Positions 7,255 through 19,294 of a stretch of 40,225 nucleotides of DNA are shown piece by piece (positions within the stretch are counted from its first letter, which is position 1; every line of letters begins with the position of its first letter). Both the position numbers and the translations under genes were made by a program. The notes under the pieces are model-generated. The model saw nothing but the letters and a program-made list of their open reading frames with translations. It was not told the origin of the DNA and searched no databases. Location of the stretch: positions 1 through 40,225 of the forward strand of contig JAGWXI010000018.1 in assembly GCA_018969975.1 (NCBI GenBank), given 5' to 3'. The DNA comes from Burkholderiales bacterium. Its GTDB lineage: Bacteria; Pseudomonadota; Gammaproteobacteria; Burkholderiales; Burkholderiaceae_C.

Positions 7255-7704
7255 TTATATTTTGCCCGTTGAGCCGTAACCGCCCTCGCCGCGCTCGCTC
7301 TTAGCTTCAAACTCTTGCACCACATTGAATTGCGCCTGAACTACGGGCACGATGACCAATTGGGCTAGGCGCTCCATAGGCTCCAAGGTGAATGGTGTGG
7401 AACTTCTATTCCAAGCGCTGACCATTAACTGGCCTTGGTAATCGCTATCGATCAAGCCTACTAAATTACCCAAAACGATGCCATGTTTGTGCCCCAAGCC
7501 AGAGCGCGGCAAGATCAGGGCGGCATAAGCGGGGTCATCTAAATGGATGGCGATGCCTGTGGGAACGAGTTGCCAAGCGTTGGGCTCTAGGGTGATCGCT
7601 GTATCCAAGCAAGCGCGCAAATCAAGTCCCGCGCTACCGGGTGTTGCGTACTGGGGTAGTAGGTCCGCCATGCGGGGATCGAGGATTTTGAGGTCGACTT
7701 TCAT
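7255..7704 (-). CDS. dut: dUTP diphosphatase
   Basis: Dut hydrolyses dUTP to dUMP and pyrophosphate, keeping uracil out of DNA and feeding thymidylate synthesis. The 149-residue trimeric dUTPase has its five motifs: [11 protein letters not shown]-like motif 1 ([10 protein letters not shown], 21-30), [15 protein letters not shown] (66-80), [10 protein letters not shown] with catalytic Asp (83-92), RLAQLVIVP (112-120) and the C-terminal P-loop-like [11 protein letters not shown]. The start ATG lies 1 bp after the coaBC stop, an arrangement (coaBC-dut) also found in E. coli, indicating one transcript. Confidence 0.96.
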   Translation of the reverse strand: MKVDLKILDPRMADLLPQYATPGSAGLDLRACLDTAITLEPNAWQLVPTGIAIHLDDPAYAALILPRSGLGHKHGIVLGNLVGLIDSDYQGQLMVSAWNRSSTPFTLEPMERLAQLVIVPVVQAQFNVVQEFEAKSERGEGGYGSTGKI

Positions 7705-7705
7705 T

Positions 7706-8920
7706 TCAATGTTTCATCCTTTGGGCAATTTCAGCCACCAACTTGCGTGCCAACTCCAATTTGTTGGCTTGAGGAATTTCCTGAACGCCTTTGGCGTCTA
7801 CTAATAACAACGCGTTTTCGTCTGAGCCAAAAGTAGCCGGTCCAATATTCCCTACTAACAAAGGAACACCTTTTTTCTCGCGCTTGGCTTGGGCGTGTTT
7901 TTGTAAGTCATGGCTCTCAGCCGCGAAGCCTACGCAAAACAATGCGCCGCTTTGTGCCCTGCCCGACTTAGCCACCTCACCCAAAATGTCAGGGTTCTCT
8001 GTGAATTGCAAGTCAGGCGCTTCGCCCTTTGCCGTTTTTTTGATTTTTTGTTCAGCGACGTGTGCGACCCGCCAATCGGCAACAGCGGCCGTGGCAACAA
8101 AGACAGAAGCTTCTTTGACGCGAGACATCACAGCCCCATGCATGTCTTGCGCTGAGCGAACATCCACTCGGTTGACGCCACGGGGCGTGGGCAAATGCAC
8201 AGGCCCGGCAATCACAGTTACTTCGGCACCCGCCTCATGCGCTGCACGGGCAATCGCAAACCCCATTTTTCCACTGGATAAATTCGTGATGCCGCGCACC
8301 GGGTCAATCGCTTCGTAGGTGGGCCCCGCTGTCACCAACACTTTGCAGCCAGCCAGTAATTTAGTTTGAAACGCAGCAATCAAGTCTTGCACGATTTCAT
8401 CGGGTTCCAACATGCGTCCGTCGCCTGTTTCGCCACAGGCTTGGTCGCCTTGTCCCACGTCGAGAACCAAGGCACCATCTTGGGTGAGTTGCGCCACATT
8501 GCGTTGGGTAGCGGGGTTGATCCACATTTCGCGGTTCATAGCGGGGGCCAAGATCAAGGGCACTTCGCCCAGCGGTCTGGCCAAGCACATGAGGCTCAGC
8601 AAATCGTCCGCCCGGCCGTGCAAAAGTTTGGCCATGAAGTCCGCACTCGCAGGCGCCACCAAAATCGCATCGGCCTCGCGACTCAAGTTGATATGCGCCA
8701 TATTGTTAGGTTCGCGTGCATCCCACTGCGATACATAGACGGCGCGGTTGGACAAGGCTTGCATCGTCACCGCAGTAATGAACTGCGTGGCAGATTCGGT
8801 CATCACTACTTGAACGCTAGCACCTTGTTTTATGAGGCCGCGACAAAGTTCGGCGGCCTTGTAACAAGCAATACCACCCGTGAGTCCTAAGACGATGTGT
8901 TTGTTTTGCAGATCCAACAT
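7706..8920 (-). CDS. coaBC: Bifunctional phosphopantothenoylcysteine decarboxylase/synthetase
   Basis: CoaBC attaches cysteine to 4'-phosphopantothenate (CTP-dependent CoaB half) and decarboxylates the product (FMN-dependent CoaC half) in coenzyme A synthesis. The N-terminal flavoprotein domain has [14 protein letters not shown], catalytic His76 in NMAHINLS, the substrate motif APAMNREMW (Asn129) and redox Cys162 in [10 protein letters not shown]. The CoaB domain from about residue 190 has [25 protein letters not shown] and a KIKKTAKG lysine region. I chose ATG 8920 ([16 protein letters not shown]); the longer open frame would overlap pyrG. A TACATT box lies 7 nt before this ATG with no Shine-Dalgarno sequence, so it may be leaderless. 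Confidence 0.96.
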   Translation of the reverse strand: MLDLQNKHIVLGLTGGIACYKAAELCRGLIKQGASVQVVMTESATQFITAVTMQALSNRAVYVSQWDAREPNNMAHINLSREADAILVAPASADFMAKLLHGRADDLLSLMCLARPLGEVPLILAPAMNREMWINPATQRNVAQLTQDGALVLDVGQGDQACGETGDGRMLEPDEIVQDLIAAFQTKLLAGCKVLVTAGPTYEAIDPVRGITNLSSGKMGFAIARAAHEAGAEVTVIAGPVHLPTPRGVNRVDVRSAQDMHGAVMSRVKEASVFVATAAVADWRVAHVAEQKIKKTAKGEAPDLQFTENPDILGEVAKSGRAQSGALFCVGFAAESHDLQKHAQAKREKKGVPLLVGNIGPATFGSDENALLLVDAKGVQEIPQANKLELARKLVAEIAQRMKH

Positions 8921-8927
8921 GGTTCGC

Positions 8928-11518
<2,591 letters not shown>

Positions 11519-11544
11519 TTTTTAACTTTAGCTGTGAGAGATAA

Positions 11545-12834
<1,290 letters not shown>

Positions 12835-12874
12835 ACCGCTTTAAACTCTCGCCCCAGCAACTTTCTCTGGACAC

Positions 12875-13156
12875 ATGCTCAGATTACTTCGCCCAGTTCA
12901 ATTAATTTTGATTGCTCTGCTAATCGTGCTGCAGGGCCAATTGTGGTTTGGCCGAGGAAGTTTGCCAGATGTGATGCGCCTGCGCCAACAACTCCAAGAA
13001 CAAAAGCAAAATAACCAAGCCGCTCAGCTTGCTAATGAGCGTTTAAGTGCTGAATTACACGACCTCAAAGACGGCTTGGAAATGGTGGAAGAACGCGCCC
13101 GCGCTGAAATTGGCATGGTCAAACCAAACGAAATATTTGTGCAAATTGCCCGTTAA
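12875..13156 (+). CDS. ftsB: Cell division protein FtsB
   Basis: FtsB is a small bitopic divisome protein that forms the FtsQ-FtsB-FtsL complex at the septum. The 93-residue sequence has a short cytoplasmic start, one membrane helix (about residues 5-22, VQLILIALLIVLQGQLWF), then a periplasmic coiled coil (about 30-70, rich in Gln, Leu and Glu) and the FtsB-type end EERARAEIGMVKPNEIFVQI. That tail (ARxELGMVKPGE pattern) is the family signature. Location directly after eno supports the call (as in E. coli, where ftsB is close to eno). No strong Shine-Dalgarno sequence is seen. Confidence 0.92.
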   Translation: MLRLLRPVQLILIALLIVLQGQLWFGRGSLPDVMRLRQQLQEQKQNNQAAQLANERLSAELHDLKDGLEMVEERARAEIGMVKPNEIFVQIAR

Positions 13157-13157
13157 A

Positions 13158-13589
13158 TTGCAAATTGCCATTCTGGGTGCCTCCTTAACAAATAAGACCG
13201 AACTCTCGCTGGCGCTGAGAGATTTCTTAGAAAAATGCGCTATTGACTTAGAGGTCGCAGAGCGATCTGCTATCGAATCAATAAAACACGATGATGTAGT
13301 CTTGCTACGTGGATTGGATCTGACTACTTCTAGCGAATCGCAATTGGTTTTAGACCAAGAAATCCGCGCAAGTCTGCAAACACGAGGAATTTCGTTTCAA
13401 GTTATTTACGGACAAGGTTCTCAGTGTTTACAAAACGCATTGTTTTGTCTAGCTGCGAAGGCACCTCAATGGGCCCATATCCTTTTGCGCAGTGAAGCTC
13501 CAGTCCGATGGACTGGGGCGTGCGAGACATGTGGCGATGGACTCTGCGAACACCAACTTTTTAGTAAATTGATTACCGGTAAAAAATAA
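13158..13589 (+). CDS. Uncharacterised protein with degenerate P-loop and C-terminal Cys cluster
   Basis: The frame is open across and after the ftsB end; no ATG exists beyond the ftsB overlap, so the likely start is TTG at 13158 (143 residues) or TTG at 13146. The N-terminus KLQIAILGASLTNKTELSLAL looks like a strand-P-loop-helix unit, but the usual GK is NK (pattern GxxxxNKT). A second Rossmann-like strand, ISFQVIYGQGSQCLQNAL, follows. The C-terminus has a CETCGDGLCEH cluster (C-x2-C-x4-C). It may be a shrunken relative of AAA/NadR-type ATPases sometimes found in this family, but I am recalling that and cannot verify it. It converges on hslO with 1 bp between stops. Confidence 0.6.
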   Translation: MQIAILGASLTNKTELSLALRDFLEKCAIDLEVAERSAIESIKHDDVVLLRGLDLTTSSESQLVLDQEIRASLQTRGISFQVIYGQGSQCLQNALFCLAAKAPQWAHILLRSEAPVRWTGACETCGDGLCEHQLFSKLITGKK

Positions 13590-13590
13590 T

Positions 13591-14565
13591 TTACTGAATC
13601 GCTGAACTACCGGGCACCTGCTTGTCTACGCTAGTGAAGATTTGCGCGGCATCCACCGCATCAAATCGGTACTGTTGACCGCAAAAGTCGCAGCCCACCT
13701 CGACGTTTTGGCGTTCAGCCAAAATACCCTCCACTTCCTCTGCGCCTAAGCTTCGAATCATGTTGCTAACGCGTTCTCGGCTACAAGAGCAGGCAAAACT
13801 AGGTACCAGGGTTTCTAAACGTCTGAGGTTTTCTTCCCAAAATAGTCGCCGCAAAATCGTATCGGCATCCAACTGCAACAACTCTTGACTTTTCAAACTA
13901 GCGGCCAAGATAGAAATACGGTTGTAGTCTTCGTTACGACCAATCTCGTCTTCATCTGCCATGCTCGCTTTGGCAGCGAGGTTAGCCTCTCCCTTGATGG
14001 GTAAACGCTGGATTAAAAGCCCAGCAGCTGATTGATCGTCTGCCGCTAAAACCAAGGTCGTATCTAGTTGCTCACTCTGCAGCATGTAGTGTTGCAGTAC
14101 ATCGCTGAACTTATCCAACTTCTTTCGATGGTCATCAAACAGCGGTACAACGCCTTGGTAGGGCTGTTGCCCCGGTAACTTGTTGAGGGGGTCTAGCGTA
14201 ATGACGCAACGCCCTTCATTTTTCACGTTGACCATTTCTGACAAAGTTTTAGCGTCGGCAAAATTTCCCACAACTTTTGCAGTAGCGCGCATACGCAGAT
14301 CAGGTTGCACCTCCACAACCGCCAACTTCAAAGGGCCATCGCCTAATATTTGCATGACCAATGCACCGTTGAATTTGATATTGGATTGCATCAAGACAGC
14401 AGCCGCTGCCATTTCACCCAACAAATGACGCACTGGCTCTGGATAGGATCCAGTCTCTTGATTAGCAGCACGGCGCTTTAATATGTCTTGCCATACGTCA
14501 GTGAGTTGAACCAATATGCCTCGAACAGGCAAACCTTCAAACAAAAATTTATGCAGTTGCGACAT
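13591..14565 (-). CDS. hslO: Redox-regulated chaperone Hsp33
   Basis: Hsp33 is a cytoplasmic holdase activated by oxidation and unfolding of a zinc site. The 324-residue protein has the N-terminal binding domain with the conserved HLLGEMAAAAVLM region (residues 47-59) and the C-terminal redox switch: Cys259 and Cys261 in ACSCSRERV and Cys292 and Cys295 in GCDFCGQQY, giving CxC and CxxC with normal spacing. The ATG at 14565 overlaps the upstream gene's stop as TGATG; an in-frame TTG one codon earlier is possible. It is probably co-transcribed with the gamma-carbonic-anhydrase-like gene. Confidence 0.95.
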   Translation of the reverse strand: MSQLHKFLFEGLPVRGILVQLTDVWQDILKRRAANQETGSYPEPVRHLLGEMAAAAVLMQSNIKFNGALVMQILGDGPLKLAVVEVQPDLRMRATAKVVGNFADAKTLSEMVNVKNEGRCVITLDPLNKLPGQQPYQGVVPLFDDHRKKLDKFSDVLQHYMLQSEQLDTTLVLAADDQSAAGLLIQRLPIKGEANLAAKASMADEDEIGRNEDYNRISILAASLKSQELLQLDADTILRRLFWEENLRRLETLVPSFACSCSRERVSNMIRSLGAEEVEGILAERQNVEVGCDFCGQQYRFDAVDAAQIFTSVDKQVPGSSAIQ

Positions 14566-15089
14566 CAAGTTAGTTTTTTCAGACCCGCTTTAAAGCGCTT
14601 TGCGTTATCAACATAGTGCTGTGCAATTTTTCGCAAACCATCTATTTGATCTGGCGTTAATTCACGCACCACTTTGGCAGGACTGCCAATAATCATGGAG
14701 CCATCTGGAAACTCTTTGCCCTCAGTAACCAAAGCACCAGCACCCACAAGGCAGTTTTTGCCAATCTTGGCTTTATTTAAGACGATAGCGCCAATGCCAA
14801 TCAATGACTCATCGCCAATGGTGCAACCATGCAATTGCACCAAATGACCGACAGAGACGTTTTTACCTATTTTTAGAGGTATGCCTTCATCAGCATGCAA
14901 AACACTTCCATCTTGGATATTGCTACCCTCTCCGATCGTGATCTTGGCGGAATCACCACGCAAAACACTACTAAACCAAACACTTGAATGCGCGTCCATT
15001 TGCACATCTCCCACGACCTGGGCGTTATCTGCAATCCATGCCGAATCTGCAATTTGTGGAACAAGTTCGTCGAGTTGAAAAACAGCCAT
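14565..15089 (-). CDS. Gamma-carbonic anhydrase family protein (YrdA/PaaY-like)
   Basis: This 174-residue left-handed beta-helix protein is built of hexapeptide repeats (for example IADNAQVVGDV, IGEGSNIQDGSVL, IGKNCLVGAGALV). The three zinc-ligand histidines of the family are at His65 (SVLHAD), His82 (VGHLV) and His87 (QLHGC), and the Arg44/Asp46 pair in LRGDSA is present. Many YrdA-type members lack measurable carbonic anhydrase activity, so the reaction is uncertain. The ATG is preceded by a good Shine-Dalgarno AGGAG. A TACAAT box in a 12-bp palindrome (15117-15128) lies upstream. It overlaps hslO by one base. Confidence 0.9.
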   Translation of the reverse strand: MAVFQLDELVPQIADSAWIADNAQVVGDVQMDAHSSVWFSSVLRGDSAKITIGEGSNIQDGSVLHADEGIPLKIGKNVSVGHLVQLHGCTIGDESLIGIGAIVLNKAKIGKNCLVGAGALVTEGKEFPDGSMIIGSPAKVVRELTPDQIDGLRKIAQHYVDNAKRFKAGLKKLT

Positions 15090-15116
15090 GCATATCTCCT
15101 ACTTGATTTGGCATCC

Positions 15117-15128
15117 CTACAATTGTAG
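15117..15128. promoter_or_regulatory. Palindromic shared -10 region, gamma-CA / DUF455 gene
   Basis: CTACAATTGTAG is a perfect 12-bp palindrome that presents TACAAT on both strands (plus 15118-15123, minus 15122-15127). On the plus strand the box ends 7 nt before the DUF455 ATG, which has no Shine-Dalgarno sequence (leaderless candidate). On the minus strand it is about 32 nt before the gamma-carbonic-anhydrase ATG, which has one. Confidence 0.5.
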
Positions 15129-15130
15129 AG

Positions 15131-15931
15131 ATGCGCTTACGTCCATCTTCTCTTCATGCATTCTTGATCAATGATCCCATTGAAAAAGTAAGCACTGTTA
15201 AGACTTTATGGGCTTCGCATACCCAATTAACTCCAACAGCAGATGAATCTTTAGAGTCTTTTGGCAGTCAAGCGATGCCAGGCCGGCCTGCACTGCCGCG
15301 TTTGATTGATGCCAAAAAAGTTCCATCAAGAACACCCTATACATCCGAGGGCTTGGCGTCACTTTTGCATGCTGTGTGCCATATTGAATTCAATGCAATC
15401 AATTTGGCGCTAGATGCTGTTTGGCGCTTTGATGGCATGCCGCAAGCTTATTACAACGATTGGTTGCGAGTCGCCTATGAGGAATCACAACACTTTGCTT
15501 TGCTTCACACACATCTTCAAAGCTTGGGCTATTCGTACGGCGACTTTGATGCCCATGATGGCTTATGGCAGATGTGCGAGCGAACTGCTCAAGACGTACT
15601 GGCCCGAATGGCTCTTGTCCCAAGAACCTTAGAAGCCAGAGGACTCGACGCTACCCCACTCATACAAGCCAAACTGCTTAAAGTAGGCACGCCTGCGGCC
15701 AAGCGTGCAGTAGAAATTTTGGACATCATCTTGCGCGATGAAGTCGGGCATGTTGCCATTGGCAACCATTGGTACAGATGGTTGTGCCAAGAACGCGAAC
15801 TGGACCCGGTTGCGTTGTATCCCCAATTGGTGCTGCAATATGATGCGCCGAAACATAAACCGCCCTTTAATACCGAAGCGCGCCGTCGTGCTGGTTTTTC
15901 TGAGGTTGAACTTAATTATTTGTTGGGCTAA
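15131..15931 (+). CDS. DUF455 ferritin-like protein
   Basis: The 266-residue protein belongs to the DUF455/COG2833 ferritin-like family. A helical core carries candidate di-metal ligands: Glu86 in CHIEFNAIN, Glu118 and His121 in AYEESQHFALL, Glu169 in RTLEARGLD, and Glu204 and His207 in ILRDEVGHVAIG. This E...ExxH...E...ExxH arrangement is the carboxylate-bridged diiron pattern. The biochemical role of the family is not established to my knowledge; oxidation of a substrate such as a modified nucleoside or metal storage are possibilities only. It is divergent from the gamma-carbonic-anhydrase-like gene and converges on xerD. Confidence 0.88.
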   Translation: MRLRPSSLHAFLINDPIEKVSTVKTLWASHTQLTPTADESLESFGSQAMPGRPALPRLIDAKKVPSRTPYTSEGLASLLHAVCHIEFNAINLALDAVWRFDGMPQAYYNDWLRVAYEESQHFALLHTHLQSLGYSYGDFDAHDGLWQMCERTAQDVLARMALVPRTLEARGLDATPLIQAKLLKVGTPAAKRAVEILDIILRDEVGHVAIGNHWYRWLCQERELDPVALYPQLVLQYDAPKHKPPFNTEARRRAGFSEVELNYLLG

Positions 15932-15960
15932 TCATCAACTGAGATCTTCGTAAAGCTGAC

Positions 15961-16896
15961 TCATCCGCGTGGATGGTGCATTGCATGCAAGGTTTTAAGT
16001 CTCTCACGCGCAATATGGGTGTAAATCGTTGTTGTGGAAATATCTGCGTGGCCGAGCAACATTTGTACAGCCCGCAAATCAGCGCCATGGTTCAATAAAT
16101 GGGTAGCAAATGCATGCCGTAGCGTGTGAGGCGATATCGGGACTTGAATATCTGCCAAGAGCGCATAGCGTTTAATCAATTGCCAAAACATCACTCGCGT
16201 CATCGCCTCTCCGCTATGTTTACCCCGCACAGTGATGAATAAATCTTCACTTTGGTGCTGACCGAGTAACGATAGTCGAGATTGACTTAAATACTGATCT
16301 AACCATTGAGCTGCCACTTGGCCAAATGGCACCAACCGCTCTTTACTGCCTTTACCCATCACACGCAAGATGCCCTCGTTGAGACTAACGTGAAAGACTT
16401 TGAGATTGACCAACTCACTCACCCGCAAACCACTGGCATACATCAACTCCAACATCGTACGGTCTCTTACGCCTAAAGGTGTTTTGACGTTAGGTGCCAA
16501 AAGCAAGTTCTCGATTTGCTTCTCGGTTAAGGATTTGGGAACACGCATCGCTTGTTTAGCAGAGAGCATTTTGAGCGTGGGATCGTCGTTTCGCAATCGC
16601 TCCCGTAATGCCCAACGATAAAAACGTTTCAGTACCGTCAATCGCCGATTAGCGGATGTTGCTTTAGTCGTCGCATGCCGACTCGCAAAGTAGTCGTGTA
16701 AGTCGGTCTCATTTGCTAATAACAACTGCCCAGCACGGGAGCCTGAGGTAGTAGCTACTTGTTGTGACAACCAAAAATCAAAGAGTTGCAAATCACGTCT
16801 ATAGGCAGCCAAGGAATTTTTTGCCAAGCCATCTTCCAGCCAAAGTGCATCAATAAAGGTATCGATGCAAGGGTCAAAAGCATGTGATAAAGCCAC
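15961..16896 (-). CDS. xerD: Tyrosine recombinase XerD
   Basis: XerD with XerC resolves chromosome dimers at dif near the terminus. The 311-residue protein has an N-terminal SAM-like core-binding domain (about 10-105) and a catalytic domain with the complete set of active residues: Arg158 (ASGLRVSEL), Lys182 (GKGSKERLVP), His257 and Arg260 (SPHTLRHAFATHLL), His283 (LGHADISTT) and nucleophile Tyr292 (TIYTHI). The start is GTG at 16896, as no ATG lies before the core-binding domain. It lacks integrase neighbours or att-like repeats, so it is the housekeeping enzyme rather than a mobile-element integrase. It may be read from the upstream tctC-like gene, 18 bp away. Confidence 0.93.
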   Translation of the reverse strand: MALSHAFDPCIDTFIDALWLEDGLAKNSLAAYRRDLQLFDFWLSQQVATTSGSRAGQLLLANETDLHDYFASRHATTKATSANRRLTVLKRFYRWALRERLRNDDPTLKMLSAKQAMRVPKSLTEKQIENLLLAPNVKTPLGVRDRTMLELMYASGLRVSELVNLKVFHVSLNEGILRVMGKGSKERLVPFGQVAAQWLDQYLSQSRLSLLGQHQSEDLFITVRGKHSGEAMTRVMFWQLIKRYALLADIQVPISPHTLRHAFATHLLNHGADLRAVQMLLGHADISTTTIYTHIARERLKTLHAMHHPRG

Positions 16897-16914
16897 AGAG
16901 AAATAGAAGTTATT

Positions 16915-17877
16915 TCAATCAAGTGTTAATTTTTGCTCTGTCACTACTTTTTTATATACCTCGAACTCCGCTTTCATTTGCGCTGCAAATTGCTCAGGCG
17001 TATTTGCGATGATGAGAGAGCCCGTGTCTTCAATACGCTTGCGAACAGCGGGATCTTCCAAGGCCTTTCGAACCCCTGCATTGACTTTATCTACGACATC
17101 TTTGGGTAAACCTTTAGGGCCAAAAATCCCGTAATAAGCCATGCGGTTGACTGGCTCTAAACCCACCTCTTTGAATGTCGGCACATGTGGCAATACGGCC
17201 AAGCGTTGGGGTGCAGCTACAACGATGGGGACAAGCCGGTTATCTTTTATAAATGGCAATGCTGAAGGTAGATTATCGAAAATCATAGGTACTTGCCCAG
17301 CCACCGTATCGTTGAGCGCAGGGCCAGCACCACGGTAGGGAATGTGCGTTATGAAAGTCGCACTTAAGCTTTTGAACAACTCCATTTGCAAATGACCAAT
17401 GCCACCAGTGCCCGATGAAGAATAAGAGTATCGACCTGGAGATTTCTTTATCTCGGTGACGAAACTCTTAAAGTCTTTTGCCGGAAAAGAAGGGTGAACT
17501 GCAATGATGTTGGGAGTCGCCGCGATGTTGATGATGGCAGTGAAATCCGTGAGTACGTTATAGGGAATCTTGGGGTTGATAGCAGGGTTGGCTGCAGATG
17601 TTGAAACAGTTGCCATGCCCAGCGAATAGCCATCTGGCGCAGCCTTGGCTGTCTCAGTTGCACCTACAACACCGCCACCACCCGCTTTATTGACTACAAG
17701 CACGCTTTGCCCTAAGGCTTTACTTAAGGGCTCTGCAATAGTTCTCGCAATGATGTCCGTAGTACCGCCCGGTGCGAATGGGACTTGCAACTGAATGGCT
17801 TTAGTGGGGTAGCCCTGCGCATAAGCAAAATGAAAAACTGAACTTAAAATCAAACCGCTCAAAACACTTTTTATCAT
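16915..17877 (-). CDS. Tripartite tricarboxylate transporter-type solute-binding protein (Bug/TctC)
   Basis: This is a 320-residue periplasmic binding protein of the Bug/TctC family. A signal peptide ends about residue 20 (FHFAYA, then [10 protein letters not shown]). Family marks are [14 protein letters not shown] (ligand-binding loop), [52 protein letters not shown] and [19 protein letters not shown]. No tctA or tctB gene is nearby, so it is an orphan, as most of the very numerous Bug genes in Burkholderiales are. The ligand is unknown, probably a carboxylate. ATG 17877 has a clear AGGAG Shine-Dalgarno sequence; the longer open frame upstream is not used. Confidence 0.92.
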   Translation of the reverse strand: MIKSVLSGLILSSVFHFAYAQGYPTKAIQLQVPFAPGGTTDIIARTIAEPLSKALGQSVLVVNKAGGGGVVGATETAKAAPDGYSLGMATVSTSAANPAINPKIPYNVLTDFTAIINIAATPNIIAVHPSFPAKDFKSFVTEIKKSPGRYSYSSSGTGGIGHLQMELFKSLSATFITHIPYRGAGPALNDTVAGQVPMIFDNLPSALPFIKDNRLVPIVVAAPQRLAVLPHVPTFKEVGLEPVNRMAYYGIFGPKGLPKDVVDKVNAGVRKALEDPAVRKRIEDTGSLIIANTPEQFAAQMKAEFEVYKKVVTEQKLTLD

Positions 17878-17974
17878 TTTCAAACTCCTAGATTGATAAA
17901 TTACGCATCGCGCGCTATCAGACATAACTGTAAACGCAGAATCCACTACAACCAAAGCCAAAGTATTCTTGCGT

Positions 17975-18901
17975 ATGGACTATTTACCTCTTCTTGCACC
18001 TGACTTTTCGCTCATATTGTGCGGTTATTTTCTTTGTCGCTTCACGCCCCTTAACCGGGCTTTGTGGTCGCAGATTGAAAATTTAGTTTATTACTTTTTA
18101 TTTCCTGTTTTATTGTTCACCACCATCGCTAGAACCCCGCTTTCGCTCTCTAGCCTTTCGCATTTTCTTCAAGCAGGCGTGTTACTGGGGTTTTGTGGCA
18201 TTGCCTTGGCCTATGGTTTGCCCCACCTGCCAGTTTTGAGCCGCCACCTAGACACACGCATGCATGCGTGTACCGTACAAATTGCTTTTAGATTTAATTC
18301 TTATATTGCACTAGCAGTGACTGAGCGCATAGGTGGGCCCCAAGGGCTTGTTTTGATGGCAGTTTTGATCGGTGTATGTATACCCCTATTAAATATTGCG
18401 TCCGTTTGGCCTATGGCAAAACATGGTGAACGAGGATTTCTAGCTGAATTAATTCGCAATCCACTTATTTTGGCAACGGTCTTCGGATTGACTGCCAATG
18501 TTTTAGGTCTGTACATCCCAGAGTGGTCAGTTCCAACTTTGCAACGCGTTGGATCAGCATCAGTCACCCTAGGCCTGATGGCTGCAGGTGCTGGCATGGA
18601 ATTGGGTCGTTTACAAAAAGCCAAGACACTTGGTAGCTCTGTTCTGATGATTCGACACGTCATCAGCCCAGTCTTAGGTTGGTGTTTTGCCCTCTTATTT
18701 GATTTAGATCCTCTTCAAACAAGCGTATTACTGGCTTTTTCTGCTCTACCAACCGCCTCGAGTTGCTACGTATTAGCTAATCGTATGGGGTATGACGGTT
18801 CACTGGTCGCTGGTCTGGTGACGATTTCAACCCTGATGGGGGTCCTCAGTCTTTGGTTTGCCTTGGGCGTATTGCAATACGCAAGGCCGTTTATGGCATA
18901 A
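17975..18901 (+). CDS. AEC family permease (auxin efflux carrier-type)
   Basis: A 308-residue polytopic inner-membrane protein with about ten hydrophobic segments belongs to the AEC family (bile/arsenite/riboflavin transporter-like fold). Typical blocks are the N-terminal [43 protein letters not shown], and a C-terminal [18 protein letters not shown] (the family's conserved PTA-x-SYVLA-like motif before the last helices). Bacterial homologues include malate or carboxylate permeases; the substrate here is unknown. ATG 17975 is preferred over a TTG two codons earlier. It is divergent from the Bug protein with 97 bp between starts, so the two may respond to the same regulator. Confidence 0.85.
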   Translation: MDYLPLLAPDFSLILCGYFLCRFTPLNRALWSQIENLVYYFLFPVLLFTTIARTPLSLSSLSHFLQAGVLLGFCGIALAYGLPHLPVLSRHLDTRMHACTVQIAFRFNSYIALAVTERIGGPQGLVLMAVLIGVCIPLLNIASVWPMAKHGERGFLAELIRNPLILATVFGLTANVLGLYIPEWSVPTLQRVGSASVTLGLMAAGAGMELGRLQKAKTLGSSVLMIRHVISPVLGWCFALLFDLDPLQTSVLLAFSALPTASSCYVLANRMGYDGSLVAGLVTISTLMGVLSLWFALGVLQYARPFMA

Positions 18902-18902
18902 T
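18872..18902 (+). promoter_or_regulatory. Possible promoter for rpmE2
   Basis: TTGCAA (18872-18877) and CATAAT (18897-18902) are separated by 19 bp, overlapping the 3' end of the AEC gene, and would give a leader of about 60 nt before the bL31 ATG. Spacing is longer than ideal. Confidence 0.3.
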
Positions 18903-18970
18903 CCAAGGCTTTGTTGTTAAGTGCGTTGGAATTGTCTTACGTGGCTGGCACAGTTGATAAGGATCAGAAC

Positions 18971-19228
18971 ATGAAAGAAGGAATTCACCCAGACTACCGC
19001 GAAGTTTGCTTTGTAGATATGTCCAACGGTTTTAAATTTGTAACGCGCTCTTGCGCCAATACAAAAGAAACCGTCAAAATGGACGATGGTCGCGAGTTAC
19101 CCCTCTACAAATTGGATACAACCAGTGAGACGCATCCTTTCTACACCGGTACACAAAAATCAGTGGACAACATGGGTGGACGTGTGGAGCGCTTTCGCAA
19201 CAAATACGGTAAAACGGCTGCCAAGTAA
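18971..19228 (+). CDS. rpmE2: 50S ribosomal protein bL31, type B
   Basis: bL31 sits at the ribosomal subunit interface. The 85-residue sequence starts [16 protein letters not shown] and ends with [20 protein letters not shown], the type B form. It lacks the four-cysteine zinc ribbon of type A; only two isolated cysteines remain (Cys13 and Cys28). In organisms with both types, type B is the zinc-independent paralogue and often Zur-controlled. I see no evident Zur palindrome upstream here, and in many Burkholderiales type B is the only copy. The ATG at 18971 has an AAGGA Shine-Dalgarno sequence; the upstream extension of the frame is not family-like. Confidence 0.93.
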   Translation: MKEGIHPDYREVCFVDMSNGFKFVTRSCANTKETVKMDDGRELPLYKLDTTSETHPFYTGTQKSVDNMGGRVERFRNKYGKTAAK

Positions 19229-19247
19229 GCCCTCGCACCTCCTCCTC

Positions 19248-19280
19248 AAAGGGCAGCCCGTTTTCGGTGCTGCCTTTTTC
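19248..19280 (+). terminator. Intrinsic terminator after rpmE2
   Basis: GGCAGCCCG (19252-19260), loop TTTT, then CGG-T-GCTGCC (19265-19274) with one bulged T, followed by TTTTTC and extended by flanking A/T pairs. It lies about 20 bp after the rpmE2 stop. Confidence 0.85.
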
Positions 19281-19294
19281 TTTTATGGCTTTGA

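Noticed and set aside
7232-7257. Inverted repeat TAAGGC/GCCTTA spanning the slyD and dut stop codons
   Set aside because: Six-bp stem with a 14-nt loop and no T-run; too weak to call a terminator.
15961-16896. Tyrosine recombinase as evidence of an integrated element
   Set aside because: It matches housekeeping XerD in size and motifs; no flanking direct repeats, tRNA or phage/island genes are present.
18940-18962. TGGCAC-like element upstream of rpmE2 resembling a sigma-54 -24 box
   Set aside because: The matching GC at the -12 position with correct spacing is absent.
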